A stretch of DNA of 10,578 bases from Treponema sp. (GCA_031279925.1 JAITHQ010000060.1:1-10578), one strand, 5' to 3'; numbered from the stretch's first letter, positions 1 to 6,744 are shown. Notes: generated by a model not told the origin, from the sequence alone. Translations and numbers: made by a program.

Positions 1-1254
1 GGCAAAATACGGGCCGGCTGGACATTGCCCAACGGCCTTTGCATCGAGCAAGTTACCGTGCCGCTGGGCGTGGCGGCTATCATTTACGAGTCTCGTCCCA
101 ATGTAACCGCCGACTGCGCCGCCCTTGCATATAAGGCGGGCTGCGCCATACTGCTGCGGGGCTCATCATCGGCGCTGGAATCCAATAAGGCGTTGGTGCG
201 GGCAATGCAGGCCGGGCTTGCCCAGGGCGGCGGCGTTGCGGATGCGGTGGCGCTGGCCGCTTCCGGCAGCCGCAGCGAGGTTGATGAAATCCTTGCCGCC
301 CGCGGCTGGATCGACGTGGTGCTGCCCCGTGGCGGCAGGGAGCTGATTCAGCGGGTGGTGCAGAACGCCCGCATTCCGGTAATTGAAACCGGCGAAGGCA
401 ACTGCCACATTTACGTTGAGCCGGGCATTGACATGGATCAGGCTGTGGAAATAATCGTCAACGCCAAACTGCAAAAACCCGGCGCGTGCAACGCTGTGGA
501 AACTCTGCTGGTACACCGGGATGCGATTTCCGCGCTGATGCCTCGCCTTGCGGAACGCCTGGCTGGAAAAGTGGAACTTCGTTGCGATGCGGAATCGAAA
601 GCGGCAATCAACCAACCCCGCTGCAAGCAGCGGGGTATGGTTGTTCTTAATAAGGAATTGCAGTCGGGGTTTAATACCTTTTTAACCGCCCCAAGGGGCG
701 GGGTATTAAACCCCTCCGCACGAATAAAACACCCCGCCCCCATGCAGCCCAACGGAAATTCCGGGGGCATTGTGTCGTGTCCTGACGGGTGCGCGGTGTC
801 CTTTGCTGAGGGAGGAAGTGGAAAAACCGAAGGCTTTGGCGCGAAGGGGCCGGATTTGCAAAGAACATCCGCAGCTTCCCCCCTTTTAATTATCAAAGAC
901 GCAACAGATCAAGACTGGGCCGCCGAATTCCTGGATTACATTCTTGCGGTAAAAACCGTAGGCTCCCGTGCCGAGGCAATCGAGCACATTAACCGCTATG
1001 GAACAAAACACTCCGAGGCTATACTTACCGTGAATCTTGAATCCGCCGAACAGTTCCGGAGGGAAGTGGACGCAGCCTGCGTGTATGTAAACGCCTCTAC
1101 CCGTTTTACCGATGGCGGCGAATTCGGCTTTGGCGCGGAGTTGGGAATCAGTACCCAAAAGTTCCACGCCCGCGGCCCCATGGGGCTTGAGGCCCTCACC
1201 ACAATCAAGTACCTGGTAAGCGGTTCAGGCCAAATACGAAGTAACACTGAATAA
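1..1254 (+). CDS. proA: Gamma-glutamyl phosphate reductase (glutamate-5-semialdehyde dehydrogenase), 5'-truncated by window edge, with in-frame insertion
   Basis: ProA reduces L-glutamyl 5-phosphate to glutamate-5-semialdehyde with NADPH, the second step of proline synthesis, in the cytoplasm. The frame is open from base 1, so the true start lies upstream; the TTG at 25 is internal (GWTLPNGL is a mid-protein ProA motif). Counting from that codon, family motifs are YESRPNVTAD (21-30), the catalytic-cysteine segment KPGACNAVETLL (Cys155), HINRYGTKHSEAI, YVNASTRFTDGGEFGFGAE (354-372) and HARGPMGLEALTT near the end. Residues about 196-290 do not look like ProA: they are rich in Gly, Pro, Cys and basic residues, and replace what is normally a short linker between the catalytic-Cys region and the DWAAEFLDYILAVK segment. 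The insertion is in frame and stop-free, so the gene looks intact, but whether the enzyme is active cannot be judged here. proB is often adjacent, but that side is outside the window. Confidence 0.95.
   Translation, partial: GKIRAGWTLPNGLCIEQVTVPLGVAAIIYESRPNVTADCAALAYKAGCAILLRGSSSALESNKALVRAMQAGLAQGGGVADAVALAASGSRSEVDEILAARGWIDVVLPRGGRELIQRVVQNARIPVIETGEGNCHIYVEPGIDMDQAVEIIVNAKLQKPGACNAVETLLVHRDAISALMPRLAERLAGKVELRCDAESKAAINQPRCKQRGMVVLNKELQSGFNTFLTAPRGGVLNPSARIKHPAPMQPNGNSGGIVSCPDGCAVSFAEGGSGKTEGFGAKGPDLQRTSAASPLLIIKDATDQDWAAEFLDYILAVKTVGSRAEAIEHINRYGTKHSEAILTVNLESAEQFRREVDAACVYVNASTRFTDGGEFGFGAELGISTQKFHARGPMGLEALTTIKYLVSGSGQIRSNTE
609..895 (+). repeat. Palindrome-rich in-frame insertion inside proA
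   Basis: This segment adds about 95 codons to proA where other ProA proteins have only a short linker; the boundaries are approximate, judged from where ProA-like sequence stops and resumes. It opens with a hairpin at 609-643: a perfect 10-bp stem (615-624 with 627-636, loop AA), extended by CAACCA/TGGTTG with one bulged base. A nested pair follows. The outer arms are a perfect 13-bp inverted repeat (666-678 with 702-714) and the inner stem is CCGCCCC/GGGGCGG (686-692 with 695-701). The 17-mer ATACCTTTTTAACCGCC at 674-690 recurs at 1912-1928 in a non-coding region, which marks this as dispersed repeat sequence rather than ancestral coding DNA. The concept resembles Rickettsia palindromic elements that insert in frame; a family link is not claimed. 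Confidence 0.7.
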
Positions 1255-1395
1255 TTTTCGATTTTCTCTCCGAATTTGGAATCACCGGTGAGATACGCCT
1301 TTTCTTCTTCCCTTTCTCCCGGCCCGAGATGTCTCAAGATTAGGAATAATACCGAAAGTTCTGGAAGCCTCATTGAGAAAATGTACCAAGACTAA

Positions 1396-1720
1396 GGGTC
1401 TATCCCTAAATAACACCGGCTTTACGGAACGCGATAAAAACGCAAGCTAACATAAGCAGTCCTTTATATGAACAGGTGAGCTTTTCATACCGGACCAGCA
1501 GTTTGCGAAACCGGTTCATCCAGAAATGGAAAACCTCCACTACCCAGCGCCGGGCCCGGTATGCCGGATTGTATGTTTTTTCAGCCTTTTCCTGTCCCCT
1601 GCTTTTTATGGGGGACTGAATCCCCATAATACCGCGATTTCCAATGCCGGTTCCCCGGCATACCCGCTATCAAGGCGCCGATGCGGGGGACGCTCAAATA
1701 TAGTTGTTCCCTTTAAGAAT
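1396..1720 (-). mobile_element. Remnant of an IS5-family insertion sequence (3' end only)
   Basis: The stretch carries the C-terminal third of an IS5-family DDE transposase on the minus strand and little else. The end nearest 1396 (GGGTCTATCCCTAAA, 1398-1412) lies just past the transposase stop and looks like an IS terminal sequence of this group. I found no matching inverted copy beyond 1720, and transposase homology stops at an in-frame TAG near 1720, so the other end appears to be lost. Both boundaries are estimates. The element cannot move on its own. Confidence 0.6.
1406..1712 (-). pseudogene. IS5-family transposase, N-terminally truncated and frameshifted
   Basis: The open part (1627 down to 1406) reads IKSRGQEKAEKTYNP, then YRARRWVVEVFHFWMNRFRK and LLVRYEKLTCSYKGLLMLAC. 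These match the C-terminal region of IS5-group transposases (family pattern RGEE...PGYRARRWVVERTHSWLNRFRRLLVRWEK...LLHLAC), including the catalytic-region Glu of the WVVE motif. In the neighbouring frame upstream, about 1712 to 1621, the expected preceding segment is present (IFERPPHRRLDSGYAGEPAL), including the Asp of the D-x-GY motif. The two frames join if one G is added to the GGGG run at 1622-1625, so a single-base deletion explains the break. The N-terminal two thirds and the first catalytic Asp are missing. The product is not expected to function. Confidence 0.75.
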
Positions 1721-1733
1721 AACTAAAGGAGGT

Positions 1734-1810
1734 CCATGGATTACACTCATTAATACGGATTTCAGTTCCCCAGAACCGGTATAATCCATAAAATCCGTGT
1801 TAATCCGTGG
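1734..1810. repeat. Imperfect inverted repeat with AATCCGTG-type motifs
   Basis: The left arm (1734-1762, CCATGGATTA...ACGGATTT) and right arm (1791-1810, AAATCCGTGTTAATCCGTGG) are imperfect reverse complements; the left arm has about nine extra bases. The right arm is itself two copies of AATCCGTG, and a related ACCCGTGTATTCCGTGG follows at 1823-1839. No coding potential is seen. It lies between the IS remnant and the next repeat, in a gap of roughly 740 bases that has no intact gene. It looks like a degenerate intergenic repeat of unknown role. Confidence 0.5.
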
Positions 1811-1903
1811 ACTTTTTCAAGAACCCGTGTATTCCGTGGCAAGAAGCTAAGATTGAGCTTCGTCTTTATTAAATGGATTTGCTATAGTTGTCATTTAAGA
1901 AAC

Positions 1904-1979
1904 GGGGGGGTATACCTTTTTAACCGCCTTTCTTGCGGCAGCAATGATTAAATCCTCTATTGGATTTAATCATTGCTGC
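1904..1979. repeat. Intergenic palindromic repeat with 18-bp perfect hairpin
   Basis: The element begins with a G run and GGTATACC, then the 17-mer shared with proA (1912-1928), a short CCGC/GCGG stem (1924-1938), and a long perfect hairpin. The hairpin arms are GCAGCAATGATTAAATCC (1938-1955) and its exact complement (1962-1979), with loop TCTATT. It sits 19-60 bases past the stop codon of the minus-strand radical SAM gene, so it may end or stabilise that transcript. Neither strand has a T run right after the stem, so it is not a classic intrinsic terminator. Confidence 0.65.
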
Positions 1980-1997
1980 GAATTGTGAATTGCCGTT

Positions 1998-4415
1998 TTA
2001 TTTCCCCTGGGGGTACAGCAAATCGTACACATCAAAATAGGATGTTCCGCCTTCTCCGTTGTTCATCTTTGCCAAAACTGAAAGGCGGCGCAGTTGAAAA
2101 AGCGAAACACCCCCGGCGGCCATTTTTTGCCGGAATGGTTTGTCTTCCGCAGTTTTAACTCTTGAAATTCCACCAGAACCGTCTTCATACTCAAAGCCCC
2201 ACAAGAGCGAGGCCAGGGAATGTTTTTTACAGCCCCCGGGGATAAGGTAAAGGGCGGCCTGCTGAATCGCAATACCGCCGGGTAAATTCCGGTTTAGCTT
2301 TTCCCGGAAATCAGCAGGAGAAACCGGTTCGGCAAAATCCGCGATAGCTATTTCGGCGTTGGCGCTTATGCCGGTTGTCAGCGGAGCGGCGATCTCCAGT
2401 TTTACCAGGGGGTTAAAACCCTGGGTATACAATATTGGCAAAGCGGTGCGGTTAAAGGCCATGGAAAAAATTTCCAGCAAACTCAGGTGGCCATGCAAGG
2501 CAGCGCTGCCTTCCTTGCTGAAACTGAACACCATTCGCCAGATGGAAGGATCGGCACGGTTCCCGGCTGACGGCTTTCCTTCGGTCTGACCGGCGTTTTG
2601 TTCAGGGGGAACAGGGGCCTTGCCGCTTAAGGATTTTTCAGCTTTTGTAACCCTACAGTCCGCCCCGCATACTCCGCATACACCGGCGCAGCTTTCCATG
2701 CAGGGCGGGCTGCACTCCGCCTGTTCTGACTTTTCCTTTTCCTTTCGCAGATATGCGGTAGAAACACCCGAAACGATTGACCGCCAGGGCAATGGAAGAT
2801 CGGAGTCTTTTTCCATCAGGAATGCGGTTACGGTCTGTTGGTTTTTTTTCAGAATATCAAGCCAGGCGTCACGGTTGATGAACTCCTGCCAGGCGTCAAG
2901 GCGGCTGCCGGCCTGCCACGCCGCTTCGATGAGGGAACCGGCGCGTTCATCGCCACGGCTCAGGACCCCTTCGATAAGCGAAACAAGCGTATCCGATACG
3001 CTTACCTTGTGTCCCAGGGGCCTGAGCTTTGAACGGATATAGTCCAGTTTGAGCGCCGCCGTTTCGCTGTTGATCTGCGCGGACCATTGATAGGGAGTGT
3101 GGGGCTTGGGCACGAATATCCCCACATTAATCGTACAGTGAACGCCGGTCCTGCGCCCTACATCGGCAATAAAATCAACAATCGCCGTTTCCTCGCTGCC
3201 GCCGCCGCTTTCCGGCAGGCCGATCATAAAATAAAATTTCGCGCCGCGCCAGCCGTTTTTTTTAGCTTCTTTTAAAATAGCAACCACCGAATCCCTGGAT
3301 ACCTGTTTGTTAATTGCAAGCTGCCAGAAATCAAGCGGCGTTTCAACGGCAAAGGTAAGGCTGCTTCTGCGGGTTTCGGAAATTTTTTCCAGAAGGGAAA
3401 GGGAAAAACTTGATACCCTAAGCGATGGCAGTTGAAACGAAATATACCTGCCGCGGAAACGGCTGTTCAGCGCGTCAATGAGTTCCCCGATGCCCGAATA
3501 ATCGCCGCTGGAAAGAGAGGAGAGGCTTATCTCCCGGTATCCGCCCCGGCTGATAAAAGCATCGGCTTCGCTGATAACGCGGCTCCTTTCTTTTTGCCGC
3601 ATGGGCCGGTACCAGAAACCGGCGTGGCAAAAACGGCAGCCGTTGGGGCAGCCGCGCATAATTTCCACAGCGCCGTGGTGCTGGACGATCTTCATGCTTG
3701 GCGCCGGAAACACCGCAGGCTCCTCTTCCCTTTTGGAAAAATCAAAATCCACGGCCCGAAAGGCCCGGTCCTTTCCGCTTACCCAGACATTGGGGTGCGC
3801 CGCTATTTTTTCAAGCAGGGCCCCCCTCCCCTCCCCCCTTTTTAAAAGTTCCAGGAGTTCGGCGGCAAGATCAAAAAAACCGGCTTCGGCCTCCCCTATC
3901 CAAAAGGCGTCGATAAAAGAAGCATAGGGCAGCGGGTTTGAAACAGCCGGTCCGCCGGCAATGACAATGGGGTCGCCCTCCCCCCGCCCGGCGGAATGAA
4001 TGGGAATATTGGAAACATCCATCATGGTCAGTACGCCATTAATGCCCAGCTCATAACCAAGGGTAAACATGAGCAGATCAAGGCTTTTAAGGCTTATGCC
4101 CGTATCCAGCCCGTACAGCGGAAGGCCCTTTTCCCGAAGCAGTTTTTCAAAATCAGGGGCGGGGGCAAAGGCGCGGTCGCAGGAAATATCATCCATCCGG
4201 TTAAGGCGGTTATACAAAATCCGCAGGGCCTGGTTGGACATGCCGATCTCGTACAGATCGGGAAATGCGATAAGGGTTTGCAGCGCGGCGTTTTTTTTCG
4301 CAAGCCGTCCGTACTCGCCGCCGGCATAACGGGCTGGTTTTTCAACATCAAGCAGCCGCCCGCCCAGTTCCCGCAGCGGATCGATTCTGCGCCTGCCTAA
4401 TCCATCGTTATTCAT
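1998..4415 (-). CDS. Fused B12-binding-like / radical SAM protein with C-terminal DUF2344 domain (TIGR03960-TIGR03936 type)
   Basis: 805 residues. The N-terminal part (about 25-190; LIAFPDLYEIGMSNQALRIL, then VIAGGPAVSNPLPYA) resembles the B12-binding-like domain of TIGR03960 proteins. The radical SAM core has CPNGCRFC (Cys256, Cys260, Cys263) to hold a 4Fe-4S cluster and cleave S-adenosylmethionine. FMIGLPE (396-402) and PKPHTPYQW (436-444) are typical later motifs. A linker with six cysteines (568, 572, 576, 580, 583, 587) follows and could bind another metal cluster. The end (about 625-805, FSKEGSAALHGHLSLLEIF, then YTQGFNPLVKLEIAAPLTTG) is the DUF2344/TIGR03936 domain, fused here as in many bacteria. 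The substrate is unknown. In many genomes this protein neighbours RNase E/G and ribosomal protein genes; none is visible here. The ATG start has AGGAG about six bases upstream. It is the only gene on its strand in this block and is divergent from the gld-like operon. Confidence 0.9.
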   Translation of the reverse strand: MNNDGLGRRRIDPLRELGGRLLDVEKPARYAGGEYGRLAKKNAALQTLIAFPDLYEIGMSNQALRILYNRLNRMDDISCDRAFAPAPDFEKLLREKGLPLYGLDTGISLKSLDLLMFTLGYELGINGVLTMMDVSNIPIHSAGRGEGDPIVIAGGPAVSNPLPYASFIDAFWIGEAEAGFFDLAAELLELLKRGEGRGALLEKIAAHPNVWVSGKDRAFRAVDFDFSKREEEPAVFPAPSMKIVQHHGAVEIMRGCPNGCRFCHAGFWYRPMRQKERSRVISEADAFISRGGYREISLSSLSSGDYSGIGELIDALNSRFRGRYISFQLPSLRVSSFSLSLLEKISETRRSSLTFAVETPLDFWQLAINKQVSRDSVVAILKEAKKNGWRGAKFYFMIGLPESGGGSEETAIVDFIADVGRRTGVHCTINVGIFVPKPHTPYQWSAQINSETAALKLDYIRSKLRPLGHKVSVSDTLVSLIEGVLSRGDERAGSLIEAAWQAGSRLDAWQEFINRDAWLDILKKNQQTVTAFLMEKDSDLPLPWRSIVSGVSTAYLRKEKEKSEQAECSPPCMESCAGVCGVCGADCRVTKAEKSLSGKAPVPPEQNAGQTEGKPSAGNRADPSIWRMVFSFSKEGSAALHGHLSLLEIFSMAFNRTALPILYTQGFNPLVKLEIAAPLTTGISANAEIAIADFAEPVSPADFREKLNRNLPGGIAIQQAALYLIPGGCKKHSLASLLWGFEYEDGSGGISRVKTAEDKPFRQKMAAGGVSLFQLRRLSVLAKMNNGEGGTSYFDVYDLLYPQGK

Positions 4416-4472
4416 TGGTACTCCTGAAATTGAAGCGCTGTTTCATTTAACTTTTGGTAAGGTATATGTCTC

Positions 4473-4535
4473 AGAGCCTGTTCAAAATCTGGAATTTTGG
4501 CGTTGCAAACGCCAAAATTCTACCTTGCAGGCTCT
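4473..4535. repeat. 63-bp palindromic unit, copy 1
   Basis: The outer arms AGAGCCTG (4473-4480) and CAGGCTCT (4528-4535) are exact complements. Inside is a perfect 13-bp stem (4492-4504 with 4508-4520) with loop GCA. The unit recurs at 9353-9415, with 55 or so near-identical bases, and in inverted, diverged form at 9434-9497. Here it lies about 58 bases upstream of the radical SAM start codon, in that gene's leader or promoter region. Stem conservation suggests a structured DNA or RNA element. Confidence 0.8.
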
Positions 4536-4536
4536 C

Positions 4537-4601
4537 AGGGTCCATACCCTTTATAAGGCCCTAAAGCTCCCATGCGGAAGCGTACAGAGGGTATGGACCC
4601 T
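4537..4601. repeat. Second inverted repeat abutting copy 1
   Basis: The arms AGGGTCCATACCCT (4537-4550) and AGGGTATGGACCCT (4588-4601) are perfect 14-bp complements around a 37-base spacer. The spacer has a weaker internal stem, better paired on the minus strand (CTTCC/GGGAG around 4568-4580). One base separates this repeat from the 63-bp unit at 4473-4535, so the two make a composite of about 129 bases. No coding content is seen. Confidence 0.6.
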
Positions 4602-4774
4602 TCGCATAACAATCAATATTGAAGAGCGGAATCGATATACAGGATTATAGCCGCCGCGCATCCGGCAGTGTTTAAAGGATTCGGCCCCCTGCGGGATTCA
4701 AGCCTGACTATGAACCGTATAACGATGTATTACCGGATGATCATTTCCGGGAGCATCGCCGTCGGCATATCCAA

Positions 4775-4834
4775 CTTTCTCTCTTCTCTTTCCTCCCTCT
4801 CTTTTCTTCCTTTTCTTCCTTTCCTTCCTCCCCT
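4775..4834 (+). other. 60-base uninterrupted pyrimidine tract
   Basis: Every base from 4775 to 4834 on the + strand is C or T, with mixed order rather than a simple short repeat. Such homopurine-homopyrimidine tracts can form triplex DNA under supercoiling. On a + strand RNA, an unstructured C/U stretch without G resembles a Rho loading (rut) region. A hairpin with a T run follows directly (4837-4861). The reading frame across it (Ser/Leu/Phe/Pro repeats) does not look like a real protein. Confidence 0.6.
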
Positions 4835-4836
4835 GG

Positions 4837-4861
4837 CCGGCGGTTTTTTGCGCCGGTTTTT
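4837..4861 (+). terminator. Intrinsic-terminator-like hairpin upstream of the gld-like operon
   Basis: CCGGCG (4837-4842) pairs with CGCCGG (4851-4856) around an eight-base T-rich loop, and five T residues follow (4857-4861). The stem is only six pairs but all G-C. It faces the + strand, yet no + strand gene lies upstream of it in this gap. It could end an unannotated small RNA, stop read-through, or act as an attenuator if the operon is transcribed from further upstream. Confidence 0.5.
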
Positions 4862-4871
4862 CACGAAGTGG

Positions 4872-4900
4872 TTGAAATTTTTTTTATGTCATGTTACAAA
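4872..4900 (+). promoter_or_regulatory. Candidate sigma-70-type promoter for the gld-like operon
   Basis: TTGAAA (4872-4877; five of six matches to TTGACA) and TACAAA (4895-4900; four of six to TATAAT) are separated by 17 bases, the optimal distance. The site lies just after the terminator-like hairpin and about 130 bases before the first operon start codon. The region is A/T-rich, so a chance match is possible. Confidence 0.35.
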
Positions 4901-5014
4901 AAACTGTTACTTCAAAACACGATAGTTGTTGAGTAGTTAGAGTCTGCCCATACGGTAAACGCGCGATTTTTTCAGGGAGCGAAAGCTGCCCCATGAACAG
5001 TTAAACGAAATATT

Positions 5015-5021
5015 AAGGAGG
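5015..5021 (+). promoter_or_regulatory. Strong ribosome binding site selecting a TTG start
   Basis: AAGGAGG lies eight bases before TTG at 5030, matching the anti-Shine-Dalgarno well. This spacing, and homology beginning at once with MIEVQSLSKYYG, fix the TTG as the start of the ATPase gene. Confidence 0.8.
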
Positions 5022-5029
5022 TTCCTCTC

Positions 5030-6013
5030 TTGATTGAAGTACAGAGTCTTTCAAAATACTATGGAACGGTAGAAGCGGTCCGGGATGTTTCCTTTTCGGT
5101 GGGCAGGGATCAGGTGCTGGGGTTTTTGGGTCCCAACGGAGCGGGAAAAACCACCATAATGAAGATACTGACCGGTTTTCATTTTCCAACAAGCGGAATA
5201 GCCCTTGTGGACGGCATTCAGGTGGAAGAAGATCCGGTGGAGGTAAAAAAGCGGATAGGCTACCTGCCGGAAAACGTACCCCTTTATGGCGACCTTACTG
5301 TGGATGAGTATCTGTCCTTTATTGCCGAGTCCCGGCTTATCCCCCAACAGGAGCGCAGGGCGGCGATTAATGCCAGTCTTGAAGCCTGCGGGCTTGCCGC
5401 TTACCGGAGCCGTAAAATCGAAACCCTTTCCAAGGGCTACCGTCAGCGTACCGGCCTTGCCCAGGCCATACTGCACGATCCGCCGATTCTGATCCTTGAC
5501 GAACCCACCAGCGGCCTTGATCCGAATCAGATTATCGAAATACGTTCCCTTATAAAGGAGCTGGGCAAACGGAAGACGGTGATTCTTTCCACCCACATTT
5601 TGCAGGAAGTTGAAGCGGTTTGTTCCCAGGTGATGATTATCAACGAAGGCCGCATTGCCGCCCAGGGTACGCCCGAAGAAATTGCCGGCACCATGAAGGG
5701 AGGCGACACCTGGGAACTGGTCCTTAAAGGTTCAAACGAGGAGGGTATCCGAGGCAGGCTTTCCCTCCTGGGTTCCGATCTAGGCGCCGCGTCGGTAGAA
5801 GACGCCGGAGATGGAACGGTTAAAGTAAGTTTCTTTATTGCATCGGGCGGCATTTCGGACATTTCCGCCGCCGAGCGGATTTTCGATTGGGCGGTTTCAG
5901 GCGGCTTTAAAATATTTGGCATGAACCGGAAAAAACTCAGCCTGGAAGATATTTTTGTAAAACTGACCGCCGATGAACGAAGCGGCAAACGCTCAAAAGG
6001 AGCTGAACAATGA
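5030..6013 (+). CDS. ABC transporter ATP-binding protein, GldA-like
   Basis: 327 residues from a TTG start. It is the cytoplasmic ATPase that drives the permease encoded next. The nucleotide-binding domain fills about residues 1-230: Walker A GPNGAGKT (34-41), a Q-loop region reading IGYLPENVPLY in which Glu81 sits where Gln is usual (common in GldA-type ATPases), the signature LSKGYRQR (133-140), Walker B ILILDEP (153-159), D-loop SGLDP (161-165) and switch His189. The remaining hundred residues are a C-terminal extension ending in a KKLSLEDIFVKLT segment, typical of ABC-2 exporter ATPases. The stop overlaps the permease start by four bases (ATGA), indicating translational coupling. All catalytic residues are present, so it should be active. 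GldA naming is by family resemblance and neighbours; an ABC-2 exporter ATPase of another kind would look similar taken alone. Confidence 0.93.
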   Translation: MIEVQSLSKYYGTVEAVRDVSFSVGRDQVLGFLGPNGAGKTTIMKILTGFHFPTSGIALVDGIQVEEDPVEVKKRIGYLPENVPLYGDLTVDEYLSFIAESRLIPQQERRAAINASLEACGLAAYRSRKIETLSKGYRQRTGLAQAILHDPPILILDEPTSGLDPNQIIEIRSLIKELGKRKTVILSTHILQEVEAVCSQVMIINEGRIAAQGTPEEIAGTMKGGDTWELVLKGSNEEGIRGRLSLLGSDLGAASVEDAGDGTVKVSFFIASGGISDISAAERIFDWAVSGGFKIFGMNRKKLSLEDIFVKLTADERSGKRSKGAEQ

Positions 6014-6744
6014 CACTGGTATCAAAACGCGCTCTGGCTCTGGCGCGAAAAGAGCTTTTTTCGTATCTGAACGCGCCGGCTTTTTATGGAGCGGCGGTTT
6101 TTTTCCTTCTTTTCTGTTCAATATGGCTTTTCTATTTTCAGCGTTTTTTCACCCTAAACGCAGCCAGCCTGCGGCCCTATTTTGCCGCGTTTCCCCTGGT
6201 TTTTATTCTGGTGATTCCGGTCCTTACCATGAAAAGCTGGGCCGAGGAACGGAAAACCGGCAGCGTCGAGCTGCTTCTTACCATGCCGTTTTCCGAATGG
6301 GACCTGGTGATGGGCAAATTCCTCTCGGTATTTGCCCTGCTTGCAATGATGCTGCTTCTAACCATTCCGCTGCCCTTAAGCCTTTTGCCCCTGGGGGAAT
6401 TTGACGGAGGCATGATTATCTGCGAATATGTGGGCGCACTGTTCCTGGGGGCTTCTTCCATTGCCCTGGGCCTCTTGTTCTCATCGCTTTCCAAAAACCA
6501 GGCGGGAAGTTTTCTGGGAAGCGCGGTGCTGTTGATGCTGGTGATGCTGGTAAATCAGCTCACCTTTTTTCTGAACCTTCCCCAGTGGCTTTCGGAGGCC
6601 ATTAACTTTATTTCGCTTTCTTTCCATTTTGACAGTTTTGCCAAGGGCCTTATAGACACCAGGGACATCATCTTCTATTTGGCAAGCACCGTGTTGTTTT
6701 TGTTTATCAATACCCGCGTTATCCTTTTCAGGAAATGGAGCTGA
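6010..6744 (+). CDS. ABC-2 type permease, GldF-like
   Basis: 244 residues with about six membrane helices (roughly 23-46, 57-75, 103-127, 138-160, 166-190, 219-240). It is the membrane channel subunit that pairs with the upstream ATPase. The cytoplasmic segment after helix 2 reads LTMKSWAEERKTGSVELLLT (72-91), the hallmark of GldF/NosY-like ABC-2 permeases and the probable contact with the ATPase. The start ATG overlaps the previous stop (ATGA). The next gene follows two bases after the stop. The length is normal for GldF and there are no disrupted motifs. The substrate cannot be told from sequence. Confidence 0.9.
   Translation: MTLVSKRALALARKELFSYLNAPAFYGAAVFFLLFCSIWLFYFQRFFTLNAASLRPYFAAFPLVFILVIPVLTMKSWAEERKTGSVELLLTMPFSEWDLVMGKFLSVFALLAMMLLLTIPLPLSLLPLGEFDGGMIICEYVGALFLGASSIALGLLFSSLSKNQAGSFLGSAVLLMLVMLVNQLTFFLNLPQWLSEAINFISLSFHFDSFAKGLIDTRDIIFYLASTVLFLFINTRVILFRKWS

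Noticed and set aside
609..714. CRISPR-like or tandem repeat array in proA insertion
   Set aside because: The structure is nested palindromes, not regularly spaced direct repeats with unique spacers.
438..896. Minus-strand reading frame covering the proA insertion
   Set aside because: I considered whether the insertion encodes something on the other strand. The translation is Pro/Ser-rich with no motif and extends into conserved proA sequence on the antisense side.
996..1373. Minus-strand reading frame of 125 residues over the end of proA
   Set aside because: It is mostly antisense to well-conserved ProA codons and shows no family motif; the part beyond proA is low-complexity charged residues.
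1255..1395. RNA gene or gene fragment after proA
   Set aside because: No tRNA-like fold, no riboswitch-like pattern and no homology were seen; the stretch is pyrimidine-rich non-coding DNA leading to the IS remnant.
4416..4472. Promoter for the minus-strand radical SAM gene
   Set aside because: Only weak A/T-rich matches are present upstream of its AGGAG site; no -35/-10 pair with good spacing could be supported.
4668..4925. Possible small + strand protein of 85 residues in the divergent intergenic gap
   Set aside because: Its middle is the translated pyrimidine tract, it runs through the terminator-like hairpin, and it has no good ribosome binding site or recognisable domain.
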